Shown here piece after piece: positions 11,405 to 20,925 of a stretch of 64,000 nt of DNA. The stretch's first letter is position 1. The number at the start of each line of letters is the position of its first letter. Position numbers and translations under genes: made by a program. Source of the stretch: Micromussa lordhowensis (lineage: Eukaryota > Cnidaria > Anthozoa > Scleractinia > Lobophylliidae); contig OZ026603.1 in NCBI GenBank assembly GCA_964020085.1, positions 10,162,426-10,226,425 of the forward strand, written 5' to 3'. The notes under the pieces are model-generated. The model was not told where the DNA came from. It worked only from the letters and a program-made list of their open reading frames with translations, and searched no databases.

Positions 11405-11939
11405 TGCACTGGCGAGATGACAAGGTGTTTGTAAATAACCGTACGTCATCATCCCTCCCCAGACTCTTATCTCTTCCTTCCTCGAGAGGAAGCCTGCTGA
11501 GACTGGTAACTGTTCATTCCTTAGAGTTTATACTGCTCTGAAAGGCCATCCCCATATAATATTTCGTCTCCCATCGCCGACCAAGTGAAAGAAAAGTGAA
11601 AGGAATAAAATGCGCCCCGAGCAAGGGGCTGAAGAAGAACGTGTGGCCAGATATGATACAATAGCCTGCGATAACAGCCGTCCTTCTTCGCTCTCTGGCC
11701 GGGAACGAAGAAGGACGGCTGTTTTCGCAGGCGAATGATACAAGGGACCGCAAACAAAAATGCTGCTGGTATATGTAGGATCTATACTGAAAAGATTTTA
11801 TCAGCCAAAGAGTAGTAATCAGAGATTAGTGTAGTGCGTTCGATACCCGAGTTTGTCGATAGGGTGTGTTAATAGAAAATGACATTTTCTGGTAGTTTGG
11901 GTACCAGAAATACCTTCCCTATCAATATTCTATACTGTA
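11405..11939. other. Intergenic, upstream of SQSTM1
   Basis: No gene supported. The overlapping short minus-strand frames around 11514-11757 are produced by the foldback at 11664-11732. Confidence 0.5.
11664..11732. repeat. Perfect-stem foldback
   Basis: GCCTGCGA-x-AACAGCCGTCCTTCTTCG and its inverted copy CGAAGAAGGACGGCTGTT-x-TCGCAGGC flank about 14 bases. The stem is about 27 bp with one or two mismatches, typical of a very short foldback MITE or MITE end pair. Confidence 0.8.
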
Positions 11940-12025
11940 CAAATGAGTATATCAAAGATCATAGTTTTGAACTGCGGAGAAAGATATGAAAACATGATTG
12001 CTCATCGCAGTTATAAAACAATTTA

Positions 12026-12097
12026 GGCCTGAACGGGATTCGAACCCATGACCTCTGCGATACCGGTTCAGTTTTCTACCAACTGAGCTATCAAGCC
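12026..12097 (-). tRNA. tRNA-Thr(GGT)-like SINE head
   Basis: Cloverleaf with 7-bp acceptor stem (GGCTTGA/TCAGGCC with one G-T), A box, and B box GGTTCGAATCC. The D-arm 3' strand is changed (GAAA for GAGC) and the anticodon loop has C where U33 is invariant. No CCA or intron. Probably a SINE promoter, not a decoding tRNA. Confidence 0.55.
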
Positions 12098-12272
12098 AAC
12101 TGAGAGCTGGTCAGTATGTGAGTTCGTAATATACCCGTAGATAGTGAAGAATACAAATGAATTTATGACAGATCATATATTTGAACTGCGGAGAAAGATA
12201 TGAAGACATGATTGATCATCGCAGTTATACGCAACAGTAAGCAGTTGTGAAATTAAAGCCTGAAAAAATTCA

Positions 12273-12344
12273 GGCCTGAACGGGATTCGAACCCATGACT
12301 TCTGCGATACTGGTGCAGTGCTCTACCAACTGAGCTATCAAGCC
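12273..12344 (-). tRNA. tRNA-Thr(GGT)-like SINE head
   Basis: Same head, with intact D arm (GCTC/GAGC) and B box. The predicted anticodon position reads AGT or GGT-like after a C-to-T style change (ACCAGTATC). The U33 position is C. SINE tail follows on the minus strand. Confidence 0.5.
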
Positions 12345-12404
12345 AACTAAGAGCTGGTCAGCAACGGGTATATTACGAACTCACAACGTGACAAGGTTTC
12401 AGTT

Positions 12405-12476
12405 GGCTTGATAGCTCAGATTGTAGAGCAGTGCACCGGTATTGCAGAGGTCATGGGTTTGAATCCCGTTCAGGCC
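12405..12476 (+). tRNA. tRNA-Thr(GGT)-like SINE head
   Basis: Plus-strand head with TGATAGCTCAGATTG A box and GGTTTGAATCCCG B box, followed by the family tail up to about 12600. Confidence 0.5.
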
Positions 12477-12674
12477 TGAATTTTTTTCAGGCTTTAATTT
12501 CACAACTGCTTAAGTTGTGTGTATAACTGCGATGATCAAGTCTTCATATCTTTCTCCGCAGTCCAAATATATGATCATATTTGATCGTTCATATATTCAC
12601 TTGCACATGATTGATCATCGCAGTTATACACACAACTTAAGCAGTTGTGAAATTAAAGCCTGAAAAAACCTTCA

Positions 12675-12746
12675 GGCCAAAGCGGGATTCGAACCCATGA
12701 CCTCTGCGATACCGGTGCAGTGCTCTACCAACTGAGCTATCAAGCC
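12675..12746 (-). tRNA. tRNA-Thr(GGT)-like SINE head
   Basis: Minus-strand head with intact A and B boxes; the 3' acceptor strand is altered (GCTTTGGCC for CGTTCAGGCC), so acceptor pairing is weakened. Tail at 12600-12674 joins the tail of the plus-strand copy. Confidence 0.5.
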
Positions 12747-12940
12747 ATCTGGGAGCTGGTCAGTATGTGAGTTCGTACAGAAGGTTACTATGTTACAGTA
12801 CAAATTATTCTAAATTTTTGGTTTGTTTGTGACAGGTTGTTCAGTTATCTACCTCAGTTCCTGCAACTGCTGTTGGACCCTTTCAGGCTTGACACGAAGA
12901 AATTCAACTGGCAGTGTCTTGATATATGTGCTTTCATAAT

Positions 12941-13524
12941 TTAGTAACGGAGGTCTGTCATTTCTGCCAAGATGAAAGACTTTACGATCCCTCCTCGACA
13001 AAAAATGTCCTTTTCACTTTTTCTGACGCATGTGGTTCTGTGTATTGTGGTGGCATTTGATGGACGTGGCACTACGGCAGCAGTCGACGTCAGCTGAATG
13101 TCCAGCAGACTGGATGCCATATGCTTTGCGGAACTGGCATTTTCAGTTGAATGAACAAAAACGTTGACAACATGAAAGTCATCAAGAAGATTGATTATAC
13201 GCTTGTGGTTCTAAAATTAAATACCAAAATAGAAATTAAATTATAGTTTTTTTAATATCTTTTCAGGCTCAATCAAAAATCTACATGCTATGTATAGACA
13301 TATTTAATATTTTCCTAGTTTAAAATTACTTTGCAAGCTGTTTCGACTGTTTTGCCCATGAGTTCCATGTGTTGTTTTGCCTGCTGCTGTTTGAACATGT
13401 CATTCATCCTTGTTCCGCTTGGCTGAAACCGAGCACCCTTCCTAAAGTCTGCGCTGACCTTGTCAAACCAAGCATCGAAAGGAGCATCCCTGCTTGTTTT
13501 TGAAGGTGTGATGTTTTCTGGGAC
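12941..13524 (-). CDS. Unrecognised spliced protein, last two exons
   Basis: Exon 13524-13330 (acceptor TTTTTTAG|GTCC, donor AAA|GTAATT) is open for 65 codons. Exon 13210-12941 (acceptor AATTTTAG|AACC) adds 89 codons and a TAA. Both junctions are phase 0 and both exons stay open in that one frame, giving 154 aa. The first half is charged (DAPFDAWFDKVSADFRKG, MNDMFKQQQAKQHMELMG); the second begins NHKRIINLLDDFHVVNVFVH, which looks like a strand/helix of a folded domain, and ends in a basic Ser/Thr-rich stretch. I do not recognise the family. No Met start is visible, so the 5' end is missing or unrecognised, and it may be a fragment or pseudogene. Confidence 0.5.
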
Positions 13525-13989
13525 CTAAAAAAACAAAATATAGACATAAACATGTGGTGTATAATTTTGTTCACACATGCAAGATAGGGAAACTAGTGTT
13601 TTCCGATCGAAGTGAAGTTGATCCTACAATGCAATGGCAAGTCAATTATTGATCAGGTAGGCAGCAAGTTTTAGTGTTTGCATGAATTTGATTTAAATAC
13701 CTGAAGTAAGCCAATGTTTAAGTATCCCCCCTCCCAGCCTTACCCTTGGGACTGGTGATACATTTTAGCCTGTGTTACCAGTCCCTCTCTGAAAAACAAG
13801 TTCCTGATGACATTCAATATGCTTTAAAAAGAAACTTTTTGTCTTAATCAACCCTACAATACAATGCAAATAGATTTAACTAGTGTAATTTCTCTGTTCT
13901 ACTTGCAACAGCATAGAATAAAAAAAAATTACCATAATTTTTAACCTACTTTTGACACACATTGCATGTCTTCAATATTGCAATGGCTG
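13525..13989. other. Spacer between unknown gene and Penelope-like fragment
   Basis: No exon that could be joined in phase to the exon at 13524-13330 was found, and no repeat shared with the window was seen. Confidence 0.4.
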
Positions 13990-14280
13990 TACCTACCCTT
14001 TTCCTCTTGCTTGGCGTTTATATTTATCCATAGAGGAAAATTTCTCGTCAGCGTTTCGCCGGCAACTAGTGTCACTAGTGCACCACCGCGTTCCGGGTCG
14101 ATACGAAGGCATACTTTTCCCCACTTCGTCGAAGACTCTTGAAATAGCCTCACTGGTATAGGATAATTTGGTTTTATCAACTGGGTTGATAATGTGAATT
14201 GTCCACCGTAAAGAGATTCGAAAGCTTACGTTTCGAGCGTTAGCCCTTCGTCGGAGCGAATGGTATAGGAGTTGGTAGTT
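13990..14280 (-). mobile_element. Penelope-like terminal fragment
   Basis: Minus-strand copy of the repeat at 7820-7990: GATTCG stem, CCGACGAAGGGCTAACGCTCG core and CAGTTGATAAAACCAAATTA. The sequence beyond (14160-13990) is open in two frames on the minus strand but shows no recognised domain and is not called a gene. Confidence 0.55.
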
Positions 14281-14960
14281 CACTGGTATAGGAGTTGGTT
14301 TCAGCTCTCTGGAATGGCTAAACAAAGGGCAGAAGCAAATATTGTTCGTGGTCCTCAATATATACAGACGAAATTTCCACGCTCCGCTCGTCGTTCGCTT
14401 CCCGGGCCATTTCCGCGTTGAGTGATCATTCGTCTATGGCAAACATATTTGTCCCGTATTTTTCCCCTCAAACAACAAATTTTCGCAACAGACAGTTTCC
14501 CTTCAGAAAATGCGAAAGCGAGTAGTAATGCTACTACCATAAACAAGCCGTTCCATGTCACACTTCAAAATTCAACACTGTTACCACAACCAATTTTTTG
14601 TTACAAAAGACATGGGAAGGAAAAACTAATTAATACAGAAAACTGTCTTCAACGTAATGACCTTAGCTGGTTTGTGACGACCTCAACCTCCGCGAAAACA
14701 AAATATTTGCAGGCAATTTTAAATTGCCGCTATTTTGACGCGAAATATTATGGTGCCCATTCCTTCTCCCGCGGAATCACGCAAGCGACTTAGATCATGC
14801 GCAGTCATTTTGCCGCTCTCGCTGTGCCGTTTTATGACATTTTGCTTGGGCATGCGCAGAAATCAAAATTTTGAGCTTTCGGGTTTTGTTTTTGTGTTTT
14901 TTTGTTCAATTTTCCTTTTCCTCCTTTTCTTTTTGCTTACTACTGGGCTTGCTTCCATTT
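14281..14960. other. Spacer without supported gene
   Basis: A minus-strand frame at 14561-14355 starts with a hydrophobic MTWNGLFMVVALLLAFAFSE stretch resembling a signal peptide, but it has no splice or homology support and is not called. Confidence 0.4.
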
Positions 14961-15348
14961 GAGGTCGCTTAACACGACCTTTCCGCCAATATCTCAGTCA
15001 CGTTTCAAGCGACACTAAATCTCTCTGCTTATCTCGTTAACCACTGTTTGGCGGTTTTGTGTAAATTTTTGGGTAATTTTTGGGCATTTTGGGAAAGAGA
15101 TATTTTTTTCTCAAAGGATAGGTTAAATTGAGGAAAATATGAAATGTTGAAGATTCAGGATGAATTTGGAAAATTGAAATTTGAAGTGAAGAATAGTAGA
15201 CGGATACCAAACAGTCCCCTAGCAACCTGGGGCTCTCTTTTGCGAGGGTCAACTGTCTGGTAGTGTTTCCAACCCATCTTAATCCTAACAATTTCCTTTT
15301 TTATACCACTTCAAATTTCACACCTATTCATGTTTACCCCCGCCTTAA
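14961..15348 (+). mobile_element. TTAA-flanked MITE, copy A (5' truncated)
   Basis: About 90% like the copy at 58042-58460 from GAGGTCGCTTAACACG to the terminal TTTACCCCCGCCTTAA. The left inverted terminus is missing. Confidence 0.85.
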
Positions 15349-16169
15349 GCCCATTTATGTCATTCCCTTCCAGGGTTTGCCGAGCTGTGTATTTTTCGGG
15401 GCATTGTTTAACTTTTGCGTCCTTTATTGGCATCAAATGTCATCAAATTACTCTAGACGGCGCGTCGTTGGTCAAAGTAGGCTACATGTACCTCGTACCA
15501 TGCCAGTCGATTATATAACCGTTTCACCCGAGGATGTCGGAGCGTCACTATATTGCCCTGCCGTCCCAGAAGGCGCTAAGAGGGAGGACAACGCCTAGTA
15601 AAAAAATGAACTTATATTTTATGTTCGAATTTCACTAGATCGGTTCAGTGCGCCTAATGGTCTCAGAACTTGCTCAAGCTAAATATGTAACGCCGTCGTC
15701 CCCAAGCTCTCGCTCCAGACGACCTTGCATGAGACTGGGTACGAGTCCCGCTCAGGTTTTCCCTCCAAATGAGAATGGCGCGGGAATCTTTTCTCCCCCT
15801 TCCTACATTTGAAACTCAAAACTATCATGCGTCGAGCCAAATTAATCAGTGTGAGTGAGGGTTAAAAACAGGCCTCTTGAAAACTTTTTTTAGTGTTATA
15901 TTATCTTACGCTACGATTGTTGTAGCGTATATGTAAACATGCTTTAAGAGCGCACGCCAGTTTTCGACGATGGTCGTAAGCATGTTGTAAACTTGATTTA
16001 CACGAAACTCTTCGTGCCATAAACCTGACGTAGCAAGTTCTAATGTACATGTCCAAATATAAATTGGCCTTAAGTAAGCTTATATTGAAAACAAATCGTT
16101 GATTTTCGCCCCGCTGTAGCAGGTAATGTCAGCTACACCTATTTCACTAATTATAAACCACCGTTTTTG
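15349..16169. other. Spacer with short repeat relics
   Basis: No gene. GATCGGTTCAGTGCGCCTAA and GCTCAAGCTAAATATG near 15640-15690 resemble the start of the dispersed repeat at 16170, and a B-box-like GGGTACGAGTCCCGC at about 15737 suggests a SINE relic. Confidence 0.4.
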
Positions 16170-16430
16170 TCACGTATAAGATCTAAACACGTGCTCAGGC
16201 TAAATATGCAATGACAGCGTTCAATTCCACATGAAAAGAAGAAAGATTAGCCGCCGTCGGAAATTTGGTAATTTTCACGATCTTGATTTGTTTTGCAGAG
16301 GACGGCAAAGAAATGTAGAGAGATTAAAAACGCACGTGCACAGCCATTGTTCTGCTCATTAAATCTTTTGTTTGGTGACGTTCTCGTTGCCGGCGTCTTC
16401 GTAGTTTGCTTAAGCTCCTTAATAAGCTCC
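16170..16430 (+). repeat. Unclassified dispersed repeat, copy 2
   Basis: Second copy of the 9238-9545 repeat, with GATCTAAACACGTGCTCAGG, the TTTTGCAGAGGACGGCAAAG block and an open frame MQRTAKKCREIKNARAQ in the same register as copy 1. Confidence 0.6.
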
Positions 16431-18139
16431 CTTGTACTTAGAGAAAAGCAAATACTACTTTTGACATTCAGACGAACTCAGTTAGACAGGCTTCAGCTTT
16501 TAACCACACATCCATTCCTCACTGTTCTAATCATGTTTGCAATCGAAACTATTTTTACATTGTCAGAAGCACACACCGGCTAAGTTATCTCAATTGTTAT
16601 CGGATACTCTACATAAGTTGTGAAACAATTTTTTTTGTTTTTGCAATCACTTGAAAAAAGGTCATCGCTTTAGCATGCAATGCGCGTCTATTCTTTGCGT
16701 TTGGGCTCGTTGTTTGGATGTTAGCGCGCCTGGTGAACAAGCTTCACAACACAGGCTTGCAAGTAATGCAAACATCTCATTATAGTTTTTCTTGCGTTTG
16801 TTCCGGTCAAGTTAAAGTTGTCCCGTCAAATGATATTCATCGAGAGTAGATCAAGACAACTCTCGGTCAGTCACAAATTGCAGTTGACTCTTTGAGGATT
16901 ATTCAACCTACTCGCACACATACAGTTTCCAGTCTGGGACTGATTTTGCATGTCACAATTGCCAAGCGCTGCTTTCAGGTAAGTGATATATTGAATTGCG
17001 AACAACTTTATATATGTTTGAAAACTGTAGCAGGGCAAAATAATACTAGCTTAATCAACAACAAGGGAGAGTTTTTTCTTGATGGTACTTGTAATATAGT
17101 TTCACGCAAGAAAACGCTTACTAACTGTCGGTTACCTGCTTCCATTACATTGTTGGACAATACATACATAACTTACAATATATTCAGTACCACTTACACG
17201 GACAGTTTGGTTATATCCCACGAGCCTATATATAGTCCATCTAGAGAAAAGTCATAACACCTTTCAAGACGTTGAATAGGTTGAAATTCTGAGCTAAGCG
17301 CGCTAGACTGAATCACAGGCAACAGCAATTAGAATTTAAGGTCAAATGAAATCGAGACTAGACGCCTTTAGGCTGTCGTCGAATCTCGCTTTTGTTTTTA
17401 AACGCTAGCTAGGAGTTAACTCTCTAATGACGATTCTTTTTATACGCTTCTGTTTTCATGTCACACAGAATTTGGCACGTGGGTGCGTCAAAGGCAGCAT
17501 AAACAATTCATCACCTATGGGAAGACGACTTGAATTATGAAAAGGTAAACAGAAACTAGAAATATCCATAATTTATGTTTATACTTTACAACTGTAAAAC
17601 TAACAAGGTGCTAAATGACATGCCTGTAATTAGCGCAGTTGTATTAAATAAGACATTTTTAGCGTAATTGTTTCTAATTTGCACGGTTTCGTGCACGGAA
17701 GAGTTCTACACTGTGAAATGGATACTGCGTTCAAATAAAGGATTATAAGGTGGTCTTATCGGCTCAGAATCATTAATCTCTAATGATTTTGCTCTAATGA
17801 CACCTTAATTTCCATTCAAGTTCAGAAATCTAACACACTTTCGGTAGCTATATTTCGCCATAGCAACGCCCATGACAACGGTTGTCTACAGTAAAGCTGA
17901 GTGCCCACAAAACGGGTGCAATTCAATGCATTTCAATTATGCTTGACAAGAAAGCTTTAAAGTTGTAATACTAAGTATACCTATCGATAGAGTGCCAACG
18001 AGCAAATAATTTGTGCTATAATAAGGGGTTTATTAATACAGCATAACGGATGTGGCAAACATTACCGAGAGAAAGTTACAACGCGTTTACCGGCCGGTAA
18101 CGTTCGTCACGCAATCCCTGAATATCAAGTATCGCTGCT
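16431..18139. other. Intergenic, no supported gene
   Basis: A plus-strand frame at 16892-17257 (121 codons) lacks domain similarity and credible splice context. No repeat shared with the rest of the window was recognised. Confidence 0.4.
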
Positions 18140-18660
18140 CGGTCGAACTTTCAGTTCAATATGATGGGCAAAGTTAAAGTGAAAGTGAACACGCTAGTTT
18201 GATTGATGAACACGACTCGTTTAATTCTGTGGCAAAACAGATCCGATTTGTGATTTGAACACTGGATTCGACTGTATGATAAACACGCTCGTTCAGTTCT
18301 GTTCGGAAACACTGCCGACTCAACCTTCAGTTCGATATGCTAGATTTCAACACTGGATTTGCTCTAGCGGCTCGACTGGTGAACACAATCTATCCAAAAA
18401 AGCTGCCCGATGGAACTTTCAGTTCGATATAGGTAAACAGAAGGAATACACTGTTTCGATTCATGAACTCTGTGGTGAACACGCTGGTTCGGTTTCGTGT
18501 CGATTTTGTGTCTTGGATTTGCTCTTGTCTAACAGTTTTCCTCAATATTCGAATTAGAAGAAGAGTTTTGTAAAGGGTACGCTCCCCAATTGAACTTTCA
18601 TTTCGATTAAGTGAGAGAGGAAACACGCTGGTTCGTTATGTTCTGAGACTATGAAATTGT
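18140..18660 (+). repeat. Degenerate long-period tandem repeat
   Basis: Two motifs alternate four or five times: GAACACGCTNGTTC/TTGGTT-like and CGAACTTTCAGTTCGATAT-like (about 18150, 18320, 18415, 18590). Spacing varies, so it is an old, indel-rich array. The 18255-18557 open frame is a by-product. Confidence 0.6.
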
Positions 18661-19209
18661 TCACAGTTGGATAAACACAACAGCATTCAGCAATGATATT
18701 CCACGAGACAAGTCTTGATGTAACGCGCCTCCTGATTGGCTAAAAACTACGATGGCTCGAATAGTTCCGTCCTTGCAATTGGCTCAAACTGAGCCATTGT
18801 TACATCTTACACCTTACACTTACACTTTCAAATTTTTTTGCATAAGCAATTCTTCGCGCGGCACTATTGTCTGCCGCCTCGCCTGCCGAGCGTCTTCGCT
18901 CGGCTGGCTCGTTGACAACAACGCCGTTGGGTCGGAGAATTAATTCTGCATCATAGTCCTGGATTTTGTTTTCCTCTTTCATCTCTGATATACTTCTTAT
19001 ACTTGTTAACATTTCTATGGCCGCTATTTATTCGGGTATTTAATAGAATATTTATAATGTAAGCCCTTCCGTCCCTGCTTCCCTTCTTCCACGTTCACAG
19101 GGCCAATAGGCCATTTCCGAGTCCCCTTGTGCCTCTGTTTCAAAACGAGTTTAAGTGCGAAAAATGAGACTGATTTGTATTAAAATGAACATGTAGGCGG
19201 AACTCGTTT
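18661..19209. other. Spacer without supported gene
   Basis: Short frames only. GCCTGCCGAGCGTCTTCGCT and AACAACGCCGTTGGGTCGG look repeat-derived, but no second copy is present here. Confidence 0.35.
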
Positions 19210-19735
19210 TCATATGATAATTTGGATTTTCAACTGAGTTGATAATGTGAATTGGCCACCGTAAAGAGATTCGAAAGCTGACGTTTCGAGCGTTAGCCAT
19301 TCGTCGGAGCGAATCGAGGAATTGTGGGTTGTGCGTGGTTTATATACAGAAAGATGGAGCTACGCTATTGGTTGGTGCATGGTAACGATTTGAAAAATTA
19401 ATTTTTGTTCTGGAGTTTTGCGGCTTTCCGTGCTTCCTTGATGTAGGGAAAGGCCACAGTCCGCCATTTTTAAGCAACATATGGCAGTCTGCAGCCTTTC
19501 CCTACATCAAGGAAGCACGGAAAGCCGCAAAACTCTTGGACAAAAATTTATTTTTCAAATCGGCACTCTTAACCCGCACGGTATCAACGAACGCTTTTCA
19601 TCCAACTAATTTATTCTGTTGTTTTCCACGTTACCATGCACCAACCAATAGCGTAGCTCCGTCTTTCTGTATATAAACAACGCACAACCCACACCACACT
19701 GTTTCTTTAGAAACTTACCCCCTTTATTCATTTTC
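19210..19735. mobile_element. Palindromic pair of Penelope-like terminal repeats
   Basis: The hairpin-bearing repeat is on the minus strand at 19215-19320. It continues into an arm at 19321-19454 that is repeated inverted at 19494-19700 (TACAGAAAGATGGAGCTACG against CGTAGCTCCGTCTTTCTGTA, and GTTTTGCGGCTTTCCGTG against CACGGAAAGCCGCAAAAC). The right arm carries an extra insertion of about 65 bp (19561-19627) and ends CACTGTTTCTTTAGAAACTT, the same end as at 7970 and 55550. Confidence 0.7.
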
Positions 19736-19831
19736 ATATATGAATGGTTTCGCACTTAGACTCGTTTTGACACGGAGGCAAAAGGGAATTCGGAAAATGG
19801 CCTATTTGGTTGTCAGAGACCTCAGTAAAAC

Positions 19832-20242
19832 TTAAGGCAGGGGTAAACATGAATAGGTGTGAAATTTGAAGTGATATAAAAAAGGAAATTTTTAGGATTA
19901 AGATGGGTTGGAAAAAAGGCACTACCAGACAGTTGACCCCCGTAAAAGAGAGCCCCAGGTTGCTAGGGAACTGTTTGGTATCCGTCTACTAATTCTTCAC
20001 TTCAAATTTCAATTTTCCAAATCCATCAAATCTTCAACGTTTCATATTTTCCTCAATTTAACCTATCCTTTGAGAAAAAATACCTCTTTCCCAAAATGCC
20101 CAAAAATTTACACAAAACCGCCAAACAGTGGTTAATGAGATAAGCAGAGAGATTTAGTGTCGCTTGAAACGTGACTGAGATATTGGCAGAAAGGCCGTGT
20201 TAAGCAACCTCAAAACAGCCTTCACGTTTACCCCCGCCTTAA
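19832..20242 (-). mobile_element. TTAA-flanked MITE, copy B (full length)
   Basis: 411 bp from TTAAGGCAGGGGTAAACATG to CACGTTTACCCCCGCCTTAA. The termini are inverted repeats and both ends carry TTAA. Near-identical over its length to copies A and C. Confidence 0.9.
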
Positions 20243-20509
20243 AACATGTTAAAGCCTTAATATTACTTGTCAAAAACCCAAACAGCTAGATCACCAATAT
20301 TTCAAGCATAATATCTTCTTTCAATATTGACCGAATCAAATTTTTAGAGATTGATCAAGACCACAATTATAGAGGAGTCAAACCTATATCATTTTCAATT
20401 CATGAAATCTTTGCTCTGCAAATTTAGATAACTCAAAATACTGTTCACAGGTTTTTAACCAGAAAGTCTCCGTTCCTCTAGTCTCCAAATTAAATACAGT
20501 TGTGAGCAG

Positions 20510-20925
20510 TTAAGGTGGGGCTTTACCTGAATTAAAGTGAAATTGGAGGAAGTTTAAAGAGAGATTGAAAGGGGGAGAAAAGGTTATGGAACACCACCAG
20601 ACAGTTGCCCGACCCCACAATGGCACTCGGGTTGTTAGGCAACTGTTTGGTGAGTATCTATCAATTTTTAACTTCAAACTCTAATTTTAAAACAACACCA
20701 AATCTTCCAAATTTCCTATTTCCATAAATTTTACTAATCCTTTGAGAAAAACTATCTGTCTCCAAATAAACCTAAAAATCACCAAAAAATTTACAAAACG
20801 GCGCAAAACATAGATGTGTGTAATGAGTGAACAGATTCTTGATTGCTTGAAACGTAAACGAGATATTTGCATTAAGAACATAATACCAAGCCAAAATACG
20901 GCTTTCAGGTAAACCCCCGCCTTAA
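20510..20925 (-). mobile_element. TTAA-flanked MITE, copy D (old)
   Basis: 416 bp, TTAAGGTGGGGCTTTACCTG to CAGGTAAACCCCCGCCTTAA. Internal sequence matches copy B in order (CCAGACAGTTG, CAACTGTTTGGT, CCTTTGAGAAAAA, GCTTGAAACGT) but is much more diverged, and it lies in the same orientation 270 bp away. Confidence 0.8.

Larger units (their letters stand above)
11940..12780. mobile_element. Cluster of four tRNA-derived SINE copies
   Basis: Four units share a 72-nt tRNA-like head and a tail with TCAGGCTTTAATTTCACAAC, AACTGCGATGATCA and CTTCATATCTTTCTCCGCAG. Three are on the minus strand (heads 12026-12097, 12273-12344, 12675-12746) and one on the plus strand (12405-12476). Copies 2 and 3 are head to head, copies 3 and 4 tail to tail. 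A decayed copy of the same family lies at 25560-25870, so this is a dispersed SINE family rather than a tRNA gene cluster. Confidence 0.85.

Noticed and set aside
13990..14170. Possible upstream exon for the unknown gene (donor AAAAGG|GTAGGT near 13997)
   Set aside because: In the open frames the donor phase does not match the phase-0 acceptor at 13524; joining creates stops.
14355..14561. Minus-strand frame with signal-peptide-like N-terminus
   Set aside because: Very short, no mature-peptide pattern of recognised secreted families, and adjacent to repeat sequence.
16892..17257. 121-codon plus-strand open frame
   Set aside because: No domain, no splice context, no homologous feel; fits chance in AT-rich repeat-bearing sequence.
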